Both the position numbers and the translations under genes were made by a program. A stretch of DNA of 64,000 nt, taken from positions 124,001 to 188,000 of the forward strand of contig NZ_JAOEBG010000001.1 in NCBI RefSeq assembly GCF_029836165.1, in the 5' to 3' direction. Source of the DNA: Pseudomonas sp. GD04091 (GTDB lineage Bacteria; Pseudomonadota; Gammaproteobacteria; Pseudomonadales; Pseudomonadaceae). The notes beneath the pieces were generated by a model. The model saw only the letters and a list, made by a program, of their open reading frames with translations. It did no database searches and was not told the origin of the DNA. Within the stretch, counting starts at the first letter, position 1; each line of letters starts with the position of its first letter. Shown piece by piece: positions 1 to 8,807 of this stretch.

Positions 1-1
1 G

Positions 2-529
2 CGCAAGCGCGGCGGCAAGCTGCTGATCGCCTACACCGCGCCATTCGTGCTGCTCGGCTGGGCCGCCCTGCTGCTGGCCGAGCCCTCGACCAGTCACCAC
101 GTCGAGGCCGATCCGGTGTACGCCCTGCTGCGCGGCGTCGGGCAGATCTTCCTGCTCGACAAGCCCATGGCTGGCCTGCTGATCGTGGTCGGCATGTACA
201 TCGCCAACCCCTATGCCGCCACCTGGGCTGTCATCGGTTCGGCGATCGGTGGCGGAGTCGCGCTGCTGGCCGGCGAGACGCAGGCAGTCTGGCTGGGGCT
301 GTACGGCTTCAATGCGGCCCTGGCGGCGCTGGCCTTCAGTCGCCAGGGCGAAAAGCCGTGGCTCACCCTGCTCGCCATCGCTTGTGCCCTGTTGCTGCAA
401 CCGCTGTTCAACCTGCTGCCGATTGCCGGGCTCACCGCGCCTTTCGTCACGGCGTGCTGGCTCATGCACCTGGGCAATCATCTGGTCCAGCTCAATCAAC
501 GCCGCAACGCCCCTCGCTTGCACAGCTGA
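2..529 (+). CDS. Urea transporter, C-terminal part (cut by window edge)
   Basis: The reading frame is open from base 2 to the stop at 529, so only about the last 175 residues are present and the true start lies before the window. The protein is very hydrophobic with several membrane spans. It carries GLYGFNAALAALAF and GMYIANPYAATWAVIGS, which resemble the repeated urea-transporter (UT/Yut) signature. Members of this family form a membrane channel for passive urea uptake. The in-frame GTG at 47 is internal, not a start. No partner genes such as urease can be seen because the upstream side is missing. The family call rests on remembered motifs. Confidence 0.75.
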   Translation, partial: RKRGGKLLIAYTAPFVLLGWAALLLAEPSTSHHVEADPVYALLRGVGQIFLLDKPMAGLLIVVGMYIANPYAATWAVIGSAIGGGVALLAGETQAVWLGLYGFNAALAALAFSRQGEKPWLTLLAIACALLLQPLFNLLPIAGLTAPFVTACWLMHLGNHLVQLNQRRNAPRLHS

Positions 530-574
530 AACACAGCCCCTAGGCTCTGCCCATTCGCACAATGGAACGCGCCC

Positions 575-1396
575 ATGGACAACCCTTCGAGCCTGCGCGA
601 GCGGCTCTACGTCATCGTCTTCCAGACCGACACCGTCGCTGGCAGGCGCTTCGACAAGATCCTCCTGCTGATCATCCTCGCCAGCCTGGTCACGGTGATC
701 CTCGACAGCATCGACGAGGTCCACCAAAGCTACGCCGGCCTGCTGGCCGGCATCGAGTGGGGCTTCACGGCGATCTTTCTCGCCGAGTACATCACCCGCC
801 TGTACTGCTCGCCAAAGCCCCTGCGCTACGCCTTCAGCTTCTACGGGCTGGTCGACCTGCTGGCCATCGTGCCGGGCATCCTCGCCCTGTACTACAGCGA
901 TGCCCAGTACCTGCTCATCATTCGCGTGATCCGCATGCTGCGGATCTTCCGCGTGCTCAAGCTCAGCCCCTACCTGAAGCAGGCCCATTACCTGCTGGCG
1001 GCGTTGCAGGGCAGCAAGCAGAAGATCATCGTGTTTTTGCTCAGCGTGTCGACCCTGGTCACTGTGTTCGGCACCCTGATGTACGTCATCGAAGGCCCCG
1101 AGCATGGCTTCACCAGCATTCCCAAGGGCATCTACTGGGCCATCGTCACCCTGACCACCGTGGGCTTCGGCGATATCGTGCCCAAGACCCCGCTGGGTCA
1201 GGTGCTGTCGTCGCTGGTGATGATCACCGGTTACTCGATCATAGCGGTGCCCACCGGTATCTTCACCGCCGAGCTGGCCAATGCGCTGCGTGGCGAACAG
1301 CTGCAGCACGACTGCCCGACCTGCGCCAAGCATCACCACGAACACGGCGCGGCATTCTGTTCACGCTGTGGCAATGCGTTGTTTCCAAAGCAATAG
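575..1396 (+). CDS. Voltage-gated-type potassium channel with C-terminal zinc ribbon
   Basis: A 273-residue inner-membrane ion channel. It has six predicted membrane segments. An arginine-rich S4-like helix (about residues 115-130, IIRVIRMLRIFRVLKL) is followed by the selectivity filter TVGFGD at residues 195-200, which is the potassium-channel signature. After the last helix comes a short tail with C247-x2-C250 and C262-x2-C265, a four-cysteine zinc-ribbon pattern not found in classical Kch. The tail also has a histidine cluster (KHHHEH). The family is the ion_trans/Kv-like group. The tail function is unknown; metal binding or redox sensing is inference. The gene stands alone. Confidence 0.85.
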   Translation: MDNPSSLRERLYVIVFQTDTVAGRRFDKILLLIILASLVTVILDSIDEVHQSYAGLLAGIEWGFTAIFLAEYITRLYCSPKPLRYAFSFYGLVDLLAIVPGILALYYSDAQYLLIIRVIRMLRIFRVLKLSPYLKQAHYLLAALQGSKQKIIVFLLSVSTLVTVFGTLMYVIEGPEHGFTSIPKGIYWAIVTLTTVGFGDIVPKTPLGQVLSSLVMITGYSIIAVPTGIFTAELANALRGEQLQHDCPTCAKHHHEHGAAFCSRCGNALFPKQ

Positions 1397-1519
1397 GCAG
1401 AGCCCCAAGGCGGGGCAAGCATAAGCAAAGAGCCATTTGATCTTTAGCGACCAAACAGCCAACCGCTATAGTCGCTGGCATATCGCCAACCCTTTGAATC
1501 AGAACAAGGAATGCCTCCA

Positions 1520-2518
1520 GTGAAAAAACTCTTCAGCGCCTCGCTGCTCGCCGCGGGCCTGGCCCTAAGCAACCTCGCCCAAGCCGCCCCGACCCTGCTC
1601 AACGTTTCCTACGACGTGATGCGCGACTTCTACAAGGACTACAACCCGGCGTTCCAGAAGCACTGGGAGAAAGAGCACAACGAGAAGGTCAACCTGCAGA
1701 TGTCCTTCGGCGGCTCGAGCAAGCAGGCGCGCGCGGTGATCGATGGCCTGCCGGCCGACGTGATCACCATGAACATGGCCACCGACATCAACGCCCTGGC
1801 CGACAACGGCAAGCTGGTGCCGGAGAACTGGGTGAGCCGCCTGCCGAACAACAGCGCGCCATTCACCTCGGCCACCGTGTTCATCGTGCGCAAGGGCAAC
1901 CCCAAGGCGCTGAAGGACTGGCCGGATCTGCTCAAGGATGGCGTGCAGGTGATCGTGCCCAACCCCAAGACCTCGGGTAACGGCCGCTATACCTACCTCT
2001 CGGCCTGGGGCTACGTGCTCAAGCAGGGCGGTGACGAAACCAAGGCCCGCGACTTCGTCGGCAAGCTGTTCAAGCAGGCGCCGGTACTGGACACCGGTGG
2101 CCGCGCCGCCACCACCACCTTCATGACCAACCAGATCGGCGATGTACTGGTGACGTTCGAGAACGAAGCCGAGATGATCGCCCGCGAGTTCGGCCGCGAC
2201 CAGTTCGAGGTGATCTACCCGAGCGTGTCGGCCGAAGCCGAGCCGCCGGTGAGCGTGGTGGACAAGGTGGTGGCCAAGAAAGGCACCCAGGCCGTGGCCG
2301 AGGAATACCTGAAGTACCTGTGGTCGCCCGAGGCCCAGGAGATCGCCGCGAACAACTACCTGCGCCCACGTGATCCGGCAGTGCTGGCCAAGTACACCGA
2401 CCGCTTCCCGAAAGTCGACTTCCTGTCGGTGGAGAAGACCTTCGGTGACTGGCGCACCGTGCAGAAGACCCACTTCAATGACGGTGGCGTGTTCGACCAG
2501 ATCTATACCAGCAATTGA
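1520..2518 (+). CDS. sbp: Periplasmic sulfate-binding protein of an ABC importer
   Basis: A substrate-binding protein for sulfate (or thiosulfate) uptake, secreted by a Sec signal peptide that ends near LSNLAQA-AP. Family motifs include LNVSYDVMRDFYKDYN near the mature N-terminus, the FGGSSKQARAV ligand loop and PNPKTSGNGRYTYL. The start is decided by the ribosome-binding site: AAGGA occupies 1506-1510, directly against an ATG at 1511, which leaves no spacing, while the in-frame GTG at 1520 sits 9 bases downstream. I therefore use GTG, giving 332 residues. The cysTWA permease/ATPase genes are not adjacent here, so it is an orphan binding protein that would need to work with a permease encoded elsewhere. 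Confidence 0.9.
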   Translation: MKKLFSASLLAAGLALSNLAQAAPTLLNVSYDVMRDFYKDYNPAFQKHWEKEHNEKVNLQMSFGGSSKQARAVIDGLPADVITMNMATDINALADNGKLVPENWVSRLPNNSAPFTSATVFIVRKGNPKALKDWPDLLKDGVQVIVPNPKTSGNGRYTYLSAWGYVLKQGGDETKARDFVGKLFKQAPVLDTGGRAATTTFMTNQIGDVLVTFENEAEMIAREFGRDQFEVIYPSVSAEAEPPVSVVDKVVAKKGTQAVAEEYLKYLWSPEAQEIAANNYLRPRDPAVLAKYTDRFPKVDFLSVEKTFGDWRTVQKTHFNDGGVFDQIYTSN

Positions 2519-2559
2519 TCACTGACCTGTACCGGCCTATCGCCGGCAAGGGCAACTTA

Positions 2560-3516
2560 TCACCTCTGGCGGAACACCAGCGCCTTCAGGCCACCCTCCG
2601 GGTCCGCATCGGGAAACTCCGGCGGATTCTCCAGCCGCTCGACGAATGCCAGCCCCGGCGCATGCTCGGCCATCCCCTCGATGAGAAACTTCGGCCCGAT
2701 CCCCGGATCGTTGACGCAAGCCAGCACGGTGCCGCCTTCGTTCAACAACTCCGGCAGACGACGAAGGATCTTGGCGTAGTCCTGGGTCAACACGAAGCTG
2801 CCACGCTGGAAGGTCGGCGGGTCGATGATGATCAGGTCGTACGGCCCGTACTTGCGCACCTTGCCCCACGACTTGAACAGTTCATGCCCCAGGTAGGCGA
2901 CCCGCGACGCATCGTGGCCATTGAGCCGATGGTTGTCGCGCCCCCGCGACAGCGCCGACTTGGCCATGTCCAGGTTGACCACCTGTTCCGCCCCCCCGGC
3001 GATCGCCGCCACCGAGAAACCACAGGTGTAGGCGAACAGGTTGAGCACCCGCTTGCCCGTCGCCTGTTCGCGGACCCAGCGTCGGCCATGGCGCATGTCG
3101 AGGAACAGGCCGTTGTTCTGCCGTACCCCCAGATCCAGCAGGTACTTCAGGCCATCCTCGACCACCTCGCGCTGCTGGCAGGGCTCACCGAGCAACCACT
3201 GGCCCGGGCTGTCGGGCAGATAGCGGTGTTGCAGCAAGATCGCCTGGCCGGTCCACTGCGCACGCTCGGCCAGGGCGCGCAGCATGGCCTCGAGCTCCGC
3301 CAGCTGGTCTTCGGGCGGCTCGCGGAACAGCGCCACCGACAGCACGCCGTCGAGCCAGTCGACGGTGATCTGCTCCAGCCCCGGCCAGCAGCGGCCGCGG
3401 CCATGGAACAGGCGGCGAGTCTCCCCAGGCGCGGGGTCGAGGGCGGCGAGCAGGTGCTGCTCGAGAGTGGCGATGGCTGGAGTCATGTCGGCTACGGTCA
3501 GGCAAAAGAGCGTCAT
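2560..3516 (-). CDS. Class I SAM-dependent methyltransferase (RlmI-like)
   Basis: A 318-residue cytoplasmic methyltransferase. The C-terminal two thirds has a Rossmann SAM-binding motif (NLFAYTCGFSVAAI), an acidic ligand residue after the next strand (VNLDMAK) and the catalytic loop IIIDPPTFQRG. These are features of the RlmI/RlmK group, which methylates 23S rRNA. The N-terminal part is shorter than in RlmI (about 396 residues) and I see no clear PUA domain, so the target base cannot be named. It is monocistronic on the minus strand and convergent with the sbp gene. Confidence 0.75.
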   Translation of the reverse strand: MTLFCLTVADMTPAIATLEQHLLAALDPAPGETRRLFHGRGRCWPGLEQITVDWLDGVLSVALFREPPEDQLAELEAMLRALAERAQWTGQAILLQHRYLPDSPGQWLLGEPCQQREVVEDGLKYLLDLGVRQNNGLFLDMRHGRRWVREQATGKRVLNLFAYTCGFSVAAIAGGAEQVVNLDMAKSALSRGRDNHRLNGHDASRVAYLGHELFKSWGKVRKYGPYDLIIIDPPTFQRGSFVLTQDYAKILRRLPELLNEGGTVLACVNDPGIGPKFLIEGMAEHAPGLAFVERLENPPEFPDADPEGGLKALVFRQR

Positions 3517-3650
3517 TCTACCCGCTAGTGCCAGCGCCTGGCCGTCATCGATGAAGGGAATAGGAGGGTTTGCCGCATTTTTGTCGCTTTTTTTGCCCGC
3601 CGGCCGCCAGGGATAGTGAGGGTATCGCTCTCTGGAACAGGAACACCCGC

Positions 3651-4283
3651 ATGCCTTCCCTCAAGATCGAATTCTTCCACGATGTCGTCTGTGGCTGGTG
3701 CTTCGTCCTCGCCCCGCGGCTCAAGCAGCTGCAGGACGAACTGGACCTGGATATCCAGCACCGCACCTTCATCCTGCAGACCAGCCGTGAAGCGATGATC
3801 GAACGCTTTGGCTCGATGCCCCAGGCCAAGCAGACCATTCTCGACCACTGGCGCTCATGCGCCCACGCCGAGGAGGTCAAGCGCATCGATATCGAAGGCA
3901 TGCGCCGACAGCCCTTCGAGTACCCCTCCGGGCTGCTGGCCGGCCTGGCGTGCCAAGCCGCCACCGCGCTGGACGGCAATGAGGGCCACGGGCGCATGTT
4001 CGATCACCTGCAGGAGGCCCACCTGGTGCAAAGCCGCAACATCGGCGACCACGACACGGTGCTGACGGTGGCCACCGAAGCGGGCTTCGACCCGCGGGCC
4101 TTCGCCCTGGCCTTCCACGATCTGGCACCGCGGATGCTCGATCAGGAACTCACCCGCGGCGAGCGCCTGGGCATCACCTCAGTCCCCAGCCTGGTCATCG
4201 ATGGCCGCTACCTGCTACCCGGTGCCCTGAGCCTCGAAGCACTGCGCAGCGCCATCGCCAGGGTTCGCGACAGCGTCAGATGA
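3651..4283 (+). CDS. DsbA-family (FrnE-like) oxidoreductase
   Basis: A 210-residue thioredoxin-fold protein. The active site C14-G-W-C17 lies in FFHDVVCGWCFVLAPRL, with an inserted helical domain typical of the FrnE/2-hydroxychromene isomerase branch. A cis-proline loop, GITSVPSLVIDGRY, lies near the C-terminus. No signal peptide is visible, so it probably acts in the cytoplasm on thiol/disulfide substrates. The ATG at 3651 is chosen because family homology starts there; the frame is open further upstream to 3570 but carries no family sequence. Its end overlaps the convergent PhzF-like gene by 8 bases. Confidence 0.8.
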   Translation: MPSLKIEFFHDVVCGWCFVLAPRLKQLQDELDLDIQHRTFILQTSREAMIERFGSMPQAKQTILDHWRSCAHAEEVKRIDIEGMRRQPFEYPSGLLAGLACQAATALDGNEGHGRMFDHLQEAHLVQSRNIGDHDTVLTVATEAGFDPRAFALAFHDLAPRMLDQELTRGERLGITSVPSLVIDGRYLLPGALSLEALRSAIARVRDSVR

Positions 4284-5064
4284 AGATGCTGCCGCGCAAA
4301 TACAGCGCCCCTCGGCCGCTGATGATCACCCGCCCGTTGCCTGGCACGTCGCACTGCAACTGGCCCTTGCGTGCCCCGCCCTGTTCGCAGCGCAGGCTGC
4401 CCTTGCCCAGGCGTTCGGCCCAGTACGGCGCCAGCGAAGTGTGCGCGGAGCCTGTGACCGGGTCCTCGTTGACACCCACCCGTGGCCCGAACCAGCGGGT
4501 GACGAAATCGAAGCCGCGCCCCGGCGCCGTCACCGCGATCCCCCGCACATCGAACGCGGACAACGCCACGAAGTCCGGTTTCAGCGGATCGAGCAGCGCG
4601 GCATCGTCGATCACCAGCACATAATCGTCGGTCCGGTACAGCGCCCGGGCTTCGTTCAATCCAAGGGCCGCCAGCAACTTCGGCTCCATCGCCACGGCAA
4701 CCGGCTGCTTGGCCGGGAAGTCCATGGCCAGCAGGCCGTCGGCCGAGCGGCTGACCCGCAGTTCGCCACTGCGGGTATTGAAGCGCAGCACCTCGGCACG
4801 CTCGCCCAGCTGCTCGAACAGCACCCAGGCGGCCGCCAGTGTCGCATGGCCACACAGGTCGACCTCCACCGCCGGGGTGAACCAGCGCAGGTCGAACGAT
4901 TGGCCATTGCGCACGAAATAGGCGGTTTCGGACAGGTTGTTTTCTTCTGCGATGCGCTGCAGCAGTGCATCTGGCAACCACTGCTGCAGCGCAATCACCG
5001 CCGCCGGGTTGCCACCGAATGGCGCGCAGGAAAAAGCATCGACCTGGAAGATTTCGAGTTGCAT
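4276..5064 (-). CDS. PhzF-family epimerase/isomerase
   Basis: A 262-residue protein of the PhzF/diaminopimelate-epimerase fold family. It starts with the family hallmark QLEIFQVDAFSCAPFGGNPAAV and has the typical ENNLSETAYFV stretch, which carries the catalytic acid Glu of the family. Further motifs are RWFTPAVEVDLCGHATLAAA and GVNEDPVTGSAH. The start at 5064 follows AGGAG with good spacing; an upstream in-frame ATG at 5079 has no such site. No phenazine genes are nearby, so the substrate is unknown and a role in phenazine synthesis should not be assumed. Confidence 0.85.
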   Translation of the reverse strand: MQLEIFQVDAFSCAPFGGNPAAVIALQQWLPDALLQRIAEENNLSETAYFVRNGQSFDLRWFTPAVEVDLCGHATLAAAWVLFEQLGERAEVLRFNTRSGELRVSRSADGLLAMDFPAKQPVAVAMEPKLLAALGLNEARALYRTDDYVLVIDDAALLDPLKPDFVALSAFDVRGIAVTAPGRGFDFVTRWFGPRVGVNEDPVTGSAHTSLAPYWAERLGKGSLRCEQGGARKGQLQCDVPGNGRVIISGRGALYLRGSIFI

Positions 5065-5115
5065 GCAAAAGCTCCTCATGCCCGGCGCACGGCCAGGCAG
5101 ACATCGGGAAAGGAA

Positions 5116-6054
5116 TCAGGCACGAACCGGCGTCAGCACCGGCTCGCCGGCGAAGAACGCCTGCAGGTTGCGCAGCACCAGCGTGACGGTGTCGCGCGCC
5201 GCCTCCGGCGATTGTCCCGCGACATGGGGCGTGAGCACGGTGTTGCCCAGTTGCTTGAGCGCATCGGGCACGACGGGCTCGTCGTCGAACACATCCAGCG
5301 CCGCCCCCGCGATCACTCCTTGCTGCAAAGCGCCGACCAGGGCGTCGGTGTCCACCACACTGGCACGGGCGATATTGACCAGATAGCCCTCGGCCCCCAG
5401 CGCCTCGAGTACCCGGGCATCCACCAGGTGCCGGGTACCAGGACCGCCGGGCGTGGCGACCACCAGGATATCCACGGCTTCGGCCAGGTGCAGCGGGCTG
5501 TCGTACCAGGTGTAGGGCACCTCGGCGCGTGGGGTGCGACTGTGGTAGCTGACGTGCATGTCGAAGCCTTGAGTCGCGCGCCGGGCGATGGCCTGGCCGA
5601 CCGCGCCCAGGCCGATGATGCCCAGGCGCTTGCCGCTTACCGACGGGCTGATCACCCGGTTCCACTCGCCCCGGCGGGTGCTGGCATCGGCGCGGGGAAT
5701 GTCGCGCAACAGCGCCAGCAACAGGGCCATGGCGTGGTCAGCCACGGGGCCTGCGTTGGCGCCGGCGCCATTGGTGACGGTGATGCCACGCGCAGCGGCG
5801 GCGGCCAGGTCGACCCGCTCGTAGCCCGCGCCGATCACGCAGATGATCCGCAGCCTGCTCAAGGTGTCGATTTCCGCAGCGCTCAGACCCAGCGGCCCAC
5901 GGGTGAGTACCGCATCGATCTCATCGGCATGGCGGGTAATGGCCTCGGCACGCATCTGCGGCGACGGGGCAAGGATCAGGCGGTAACCGGCCTGTTCCAG
6001 TAACGGCAGGTAGTCATCGACGGTTTCCACCAGCACCAGGACTGTCTTGCTCAT
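5116..6054 (-). CDS. 2-hydroxyacid dehydrogenase (NAD(P)-dependent)
   Basis: A 312-residue D-isomer-specific 2-hydroxyacid dehydrogenase. The Rossmann motif LGIIGLGAVGQAIARR lies near the middle. The catalytic Arg (VNIARASVVD), Glu (ALDVFDDEP) and His (LTPHVAGQS) are all present, which fits a glyoxylate/hydroxypyruvate or 2-ketogluconate reductase. The exact substrate cannot be told from sequence. The start MSKTVLVLVE at 6054 is used; the longer frame upstream runs through a REP element. It lies just upstream of the PhzF-like gene on the same strand and may be cotranscribed with it. Confidence 0.85.
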   Translation of the reverse strand: MSKTVLVLVETVDDYLPLLEQAGYRLILAPSPQMRAEAITRHADEIDAVLTRGPLGLSAAEIDTLSRLRIICVIGAGYERVDLAAAAARGITVTNGAGANAGPVADHAMALLLALLRDIPRADASTRRGEWNRVISPSVSGKRLGIIGLGAVGQAIARRATQGFDMHVSYHSRTPRAEVPYTWYDSPLHLAEAVDILVVATPGGPGTRHLVDARVLEALGAEGYLVNIARASVVDTDALVGALQQGVIAGAALDVFDDEPVVPDALKQLGNTVLTPHVAGQSPEAARDTVTLVLRNLQAFFAGEPVLTPVRA

Positions 6055-6112
6055 GCCACCCTCCGGTTGAATGCGAAGGGGGATTATGCCAGCTGTTGAC
6101 GCCGCCGGCCGA

Positions 6113-6142
6113 ATCGCCGGGCAAGCCCGCTCCCACGCGGGT
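6113..6142. repeat. REP-type palindromic element
   Basis: The segment carries CCGGGCAAGCCCGCTCCCAC followed by GCGGG, the core of the repetitive extragenic palindrome common in P. putida-group genomes. It lies between the 2-hydroxyacid dehydrogenase start and the lipoprotein stop. Confidence 0.7.
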
Positions 6143-6178
6143 GATGGAGCCCCGCGATTCGGATTCGGCTTATGGCAA

Positions 6179-6604
6179 TTATTGCCCGAACGCCCGGCCC
6201 AGCCCGCCTGGCACGCCACTGCTGTCAGTATCCTGCCACGGCCCGTTGGGGCTCAGCGACCAGCTCCAGCCGTTGTTCCAGCGGTAATAGGTGCGTTGGC
6301 GATAGAAGGTGTTGGGCTGCTTTTCCAGCACATACACGCCCAGCTTCGGGTCCCAATGACTGGCGCCGCCGGGTGGCGGGGCGAAGCTGGCGGAGGTCCG
6401 TGGCACGGGCTTGGGAATGGCGGCCGGCTTGCTTGGCTGGGTCGTGGGCTGGCCGCCCGGCAACGGCTTGACCACCGGCCCCTGGTGCGGTGGCGGCGTG
6501 GTCTCGATCGGCGGCAGCGGCTCACGCTCCGTCGGCTGCTGCACCGTACACGCGCAAAGACCCAGGGCCAGGGTGATCAGGGTCAGGCGTGCGGTGCTGT
6601 TCAT
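6179..6604 (-). CDS. Small proline-rich lipoprotein, function unknown
   Basis: A 141-residue protein with a lipoprotein signal peptide: a short charged start, the hydrophobic run LTLITLALG and a lipobox-like L-C-A-C ending at Cys19. The mature part begins with a low-complexity proline-rich stretch (PLPPIETTPPP). It ends in a compact tryptophan/tyrosine-rich domain (residues about 90-141) containing YVLEKQPNTFYRQRTYYRWN and WSLSPNGPW. It is probably anchored to the outer membrane facing the periplasm. It starts 13 bases after the ccmI stop and might be the tail of the ccm transcript, but I recognise no function. Confidence 0.6.
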   Translation of the reverse strand: MNSTARLTLITLALGLCACTVQQPTEREPLPPIETTPPPHQGPVVKPLPGGQPTTQPSKPAAIPKPVPRTSASFAPPPGGASHWDPKLGVYVLEKQPNTFYRQRTYYRWNNGWSWSLSPNGPWQDTDSSGVPGGLGRAFGQ

Positions 6605-6617
6605 GAGGGTCGCTCTC

Positions 6618-7805
6618 TTACGTATCGGGGCTGTCGATGGTCAGGTGCTGGGTGGCCTGGGTGTCGGTGGCCAACGGGGCGCTCTGACCCTTCCACTCGC
6701 CGCGGGTCGGCACGCCGGCGCGGGAGACACGGGCAACCAGTTGGACTTCGGCGAAGTCCGACAGTTTCATCTGCGCCATCATGGCGTCGGCATCGGACAA
6801 CTCCACTTCGATCGGCAGTTGCGCCACGGTCACCCGCTTGGCCGCCACCGGCATGGGCGGGCCGTTGCTGGCGCGGGCAAAGATGAACACGGTGTCGTCC
6901 GGGCGCACCTTGTCCTTGAGTGCCGCCGCCAGTTCGACCCGCACCTTCAGGCGCGCCGTTTCGGCAACCTTGCCACCACCGGCCTTGAGCTTGTCGGCGG
7001 CGCGATCGATGCCGCCCTGCAGCGCGGCGCGGGAGGCATCGCCTTCGGGCAGTTGCGCCAGCAGGCGCTGCCAGTAGTCGATGGCTTCCTGGTAACGCTC
7101 GCCCTCGAAGGCAGCGATGCCACGCAGGCCCAGGCTGGTGACTTCCCGGGGATCGGCTTTCAGCGCTTCGTCGGTAAGGGCCTGCACCTGCGCCGACCAC
7201 TGCTTGTCGGCGGCGAAGTACAGGGCCTGGGCCCACTGCCCGAGCAGCTCGGGCTGGCGCCCGGCCAGGGTCACGGCGCGCTCGAAGGCCTTGGCCGCAT
7301 CCGCTGGCCGCTGCTCGGCCATATAGGCCCGACCCAGGAAATACAGGCCCTCGGCCGAATCCGGCTGGGCCTGCACCACACGTTCCAGGCGCGTGGTCAT
7401 CTCTTCCATCGACCGTGGTGCGCTGGCGAACTCCTGGGTCAGTTCGACTTTGTCCGCGGCACCGAAGTGCAGGTACAGCCCCAGGGCCATGGCCGGCACC
7501 AGCACCGCCGCCAGCAGCGGAATGGCCTTGCCCAGATGTCCCTGGCGCGCCGCCTCGCTGCGCTCGGTATCGGCCAGCAGTTCGCGGGCAGCCTCGTCGC
7601 GGCCCTTGGCCAGCTGTTCGTTGTCGAGCACACCGGCCGCCTGCTGGGCGGTCAGTTCGGCGACACGCTCCTCATAGAGCGCGACATTGAGTGCGGTACG
7701 GTCCTGTTCGGCCTGCTGGCGGCGATGACCCCGCAGGATCGGCAGCAGCAGGAAAGCCAGGGCGGCGAGCAGCAGCAGGCCCGCGCTAAGCCAGAATTCA
7801 GTCAT
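6618..7805 (-). CDS. ccmI: Cytochrome c maturation protein CcmI
   Basis: A 395-residue membrane protein that delivers apocytochrome c to the CcmF/CcmH haem ligation complex. The N-terminus is a membrane helix ([24 protein letters not shown]), then a cytoplasmic leucine-rich segment and a second helix at [18 protein letters not shown] periplasmic TPR domain (about residues 125-280) and a C-terminal beta-rich domain follow. It is the last gene of the ccm operon, overlapping ccmH by 8 bases. This is the full-length CcmI form rather than the fused enterobacterial CcmH. Confidence 0.93.
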   Translation of the reverse strand: MTEFWLSAGLLLLAALAFLLLPILRGHRRQQAEQDRTALNVALYEERVAELTAQQAAGVLDNEQLAKGRDEAARELLADTERSEAARQGHLGKAIPLLAAVLVPAMALGLYLHFGAADKVELTQEFASAPRSMEEMTTRLERVVQAQPDSAEGLYFLGRAYMAEQRPADAAKAFERAVTLAGRQPELLGQWAQALYFAADKQWSAQVQALTDEALKADPREVTSLGLRGIAAFEGERYQEAIDYWQRLLAQLPEGDASRAALQGGIDRAADKLKAGGGKVAETARLKVRVELAAALKDKVRPDDTVFIFARASNGPPMPVAAKRVTVAQLPIEVELSDADAMMAQMKLSDFAEVQLVARVSRAGVPTRGEWKGQSAPLATDTQATQHLTIDSPDT

Positions 7806-8274
7806 GGGTACGTTCTTTATCCAGCAGTTTGGCGAGGCGTTCGCGTTCGTCGGAGGACAATTCGGTGCTACCGGCCACGGCCTGTCCGCGGCGGCGGCGG
7901 ACGATCACCGCGAGCACCACGAAACCACCGGCCAGGAGAATCCCGGGGCCGAACCAGAGCAGCCAGGTGCGCCCGCTGAGCGCCGGCTTGTAGCGCACGA
8001 AGTCACCATAGCGATCGACCATGAAATCGACGATCTGCTGGTTGCTCTTCCCTTCACCCAGCATGCGGAAGATCTCGCGGCGCAGGTCGGCGGCAATCGG
8101 CGCGTTGGAGTCGGCGATATCCTGGTTCTGGCACTTGGGGCAGCGCAGTTCCTTGGTCAGCTGCTGGTAACGCTCGCGCTCGGCCTCGTCGCGGAACTGG
8201 TAGGTGTCGATGGCCGCCTTGGCCACGCCGGCCAGGCTCAAGCCGAGCACGGCAGCCGCAAGCCAGCGCCTCAT
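7798..8274 (-). CDS. ccmH: Cytochrome c maturation thiol protein CcmH
   Basis: A 158-residue periplasmic thioredox protein that reduces the apocytochrome c CXXCH motif for haem attachment. It has a cleavable signal sequence, the family signature [16 protein letters not shown] with both cysteines, a three-helix bundle domain, and a C-terminal membrane anchor ([21 protein letters not shown]). The start overlaps the ccmG stop by 4 bases. Confidence 0.95.
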   Translation of the reverse strand: MRRWLAAAVLGLSLAGVAKAAIDTYQFRDEAERERYQQLTKELRCPKCQNQDIADSNAPIAADLRREIFRMLGEGKSNQQIVDFMVDRYGDFVRYKPALSGRTWLLWFGPGILLAGGFVVLAVIVRRRRGQAVAGSTELSSDERERLAKLLDKERTHD

Positions 8275-8807
8275 GGCCTGGCCTCGTCGACCAGGCCCTG
8301 GTACAGCGGCGCCAGCTGTTCGCGCCAGACGCTGGCATCGACCACGCCCACGTGCTTGTAGCGAATGATGCCCTTGGCGTCGATCAGAAAGGTTTCCGGG
8401 GCGCCGTAAACGCCCAGGTCGAGCCCCAGCGAGCCTTGCGGGTCGGCGATGTTCAACTGGTAGGGGTTATGGAACTCGGCCAGCCACTTCAGCGCGGCGG
8501 CGTTGTCGTCCTTGTAGTTGACGCCGTGGATCACCACGCCCTGCTCGGCCAGCTGGTTCAGGTACGGGTGCTCGACCTTGCACGACGGGCACCAGGTGCC
8601 CCACACGTTGACCAGCGCCGGACGGCCAATCAGGTCGGCCTGGGTCAGGGTCCGGTCGCCCTGCACCGTGCCTAGCGAGAACGCCGGGAACGCTTTGCCG
8701 ATCATCGCCGAAGGCAGTTCGTCGGGCTTGAGAAACAACCCCTTGTAGAGAAAGACCGCCACCAGCAGGAACACCGCCAGCGGCAGCACCATGATCCAAC
8801 GCTTCAT
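8271..8807 (-). CDS. ccmG: Thiol:disulfide interchange protein CcmG (DsbE)
   Basis: A 178-residue membrane-anchored periplasmic thioredoxin. An N-terminal helix (IMVLPLAVFLLVAVFLY) is followed by the thioredoxin fold with active site WCPSC (in VNVWGTWCPSCKVEHP) and the CcmG-specific acidic region GVNYKDDN. It passes reducing power to CcmH and apocytochrome c. It overlaps ccmF by ATGA, so translation is coupled. Confidence 0.95.
   Translation of the reverse strand: MKRWIMVLPLAVFLLVAVFLYKGLFLKPDELPSAMIGKAFPAFSLGTVQGDRTLTQADLIGRPALVNVWGTWCPSCKVEHPYLNQLAEQGVVIHGVNYKDDNAAALKWLAEFHNPYQLNIADPQGSLGLDLGVYGAPETFLIDAKGIIRYKHVGVVDASVWREQLAPLYQGLVDEARP

Noticed and set aside
562..1440. An alternative plus-strand frame overlapping the potassium channel
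   Set aside because: Arg/Pro/His-rich translation without any motif; the overlapping frame has a perfect channel filter and helices.
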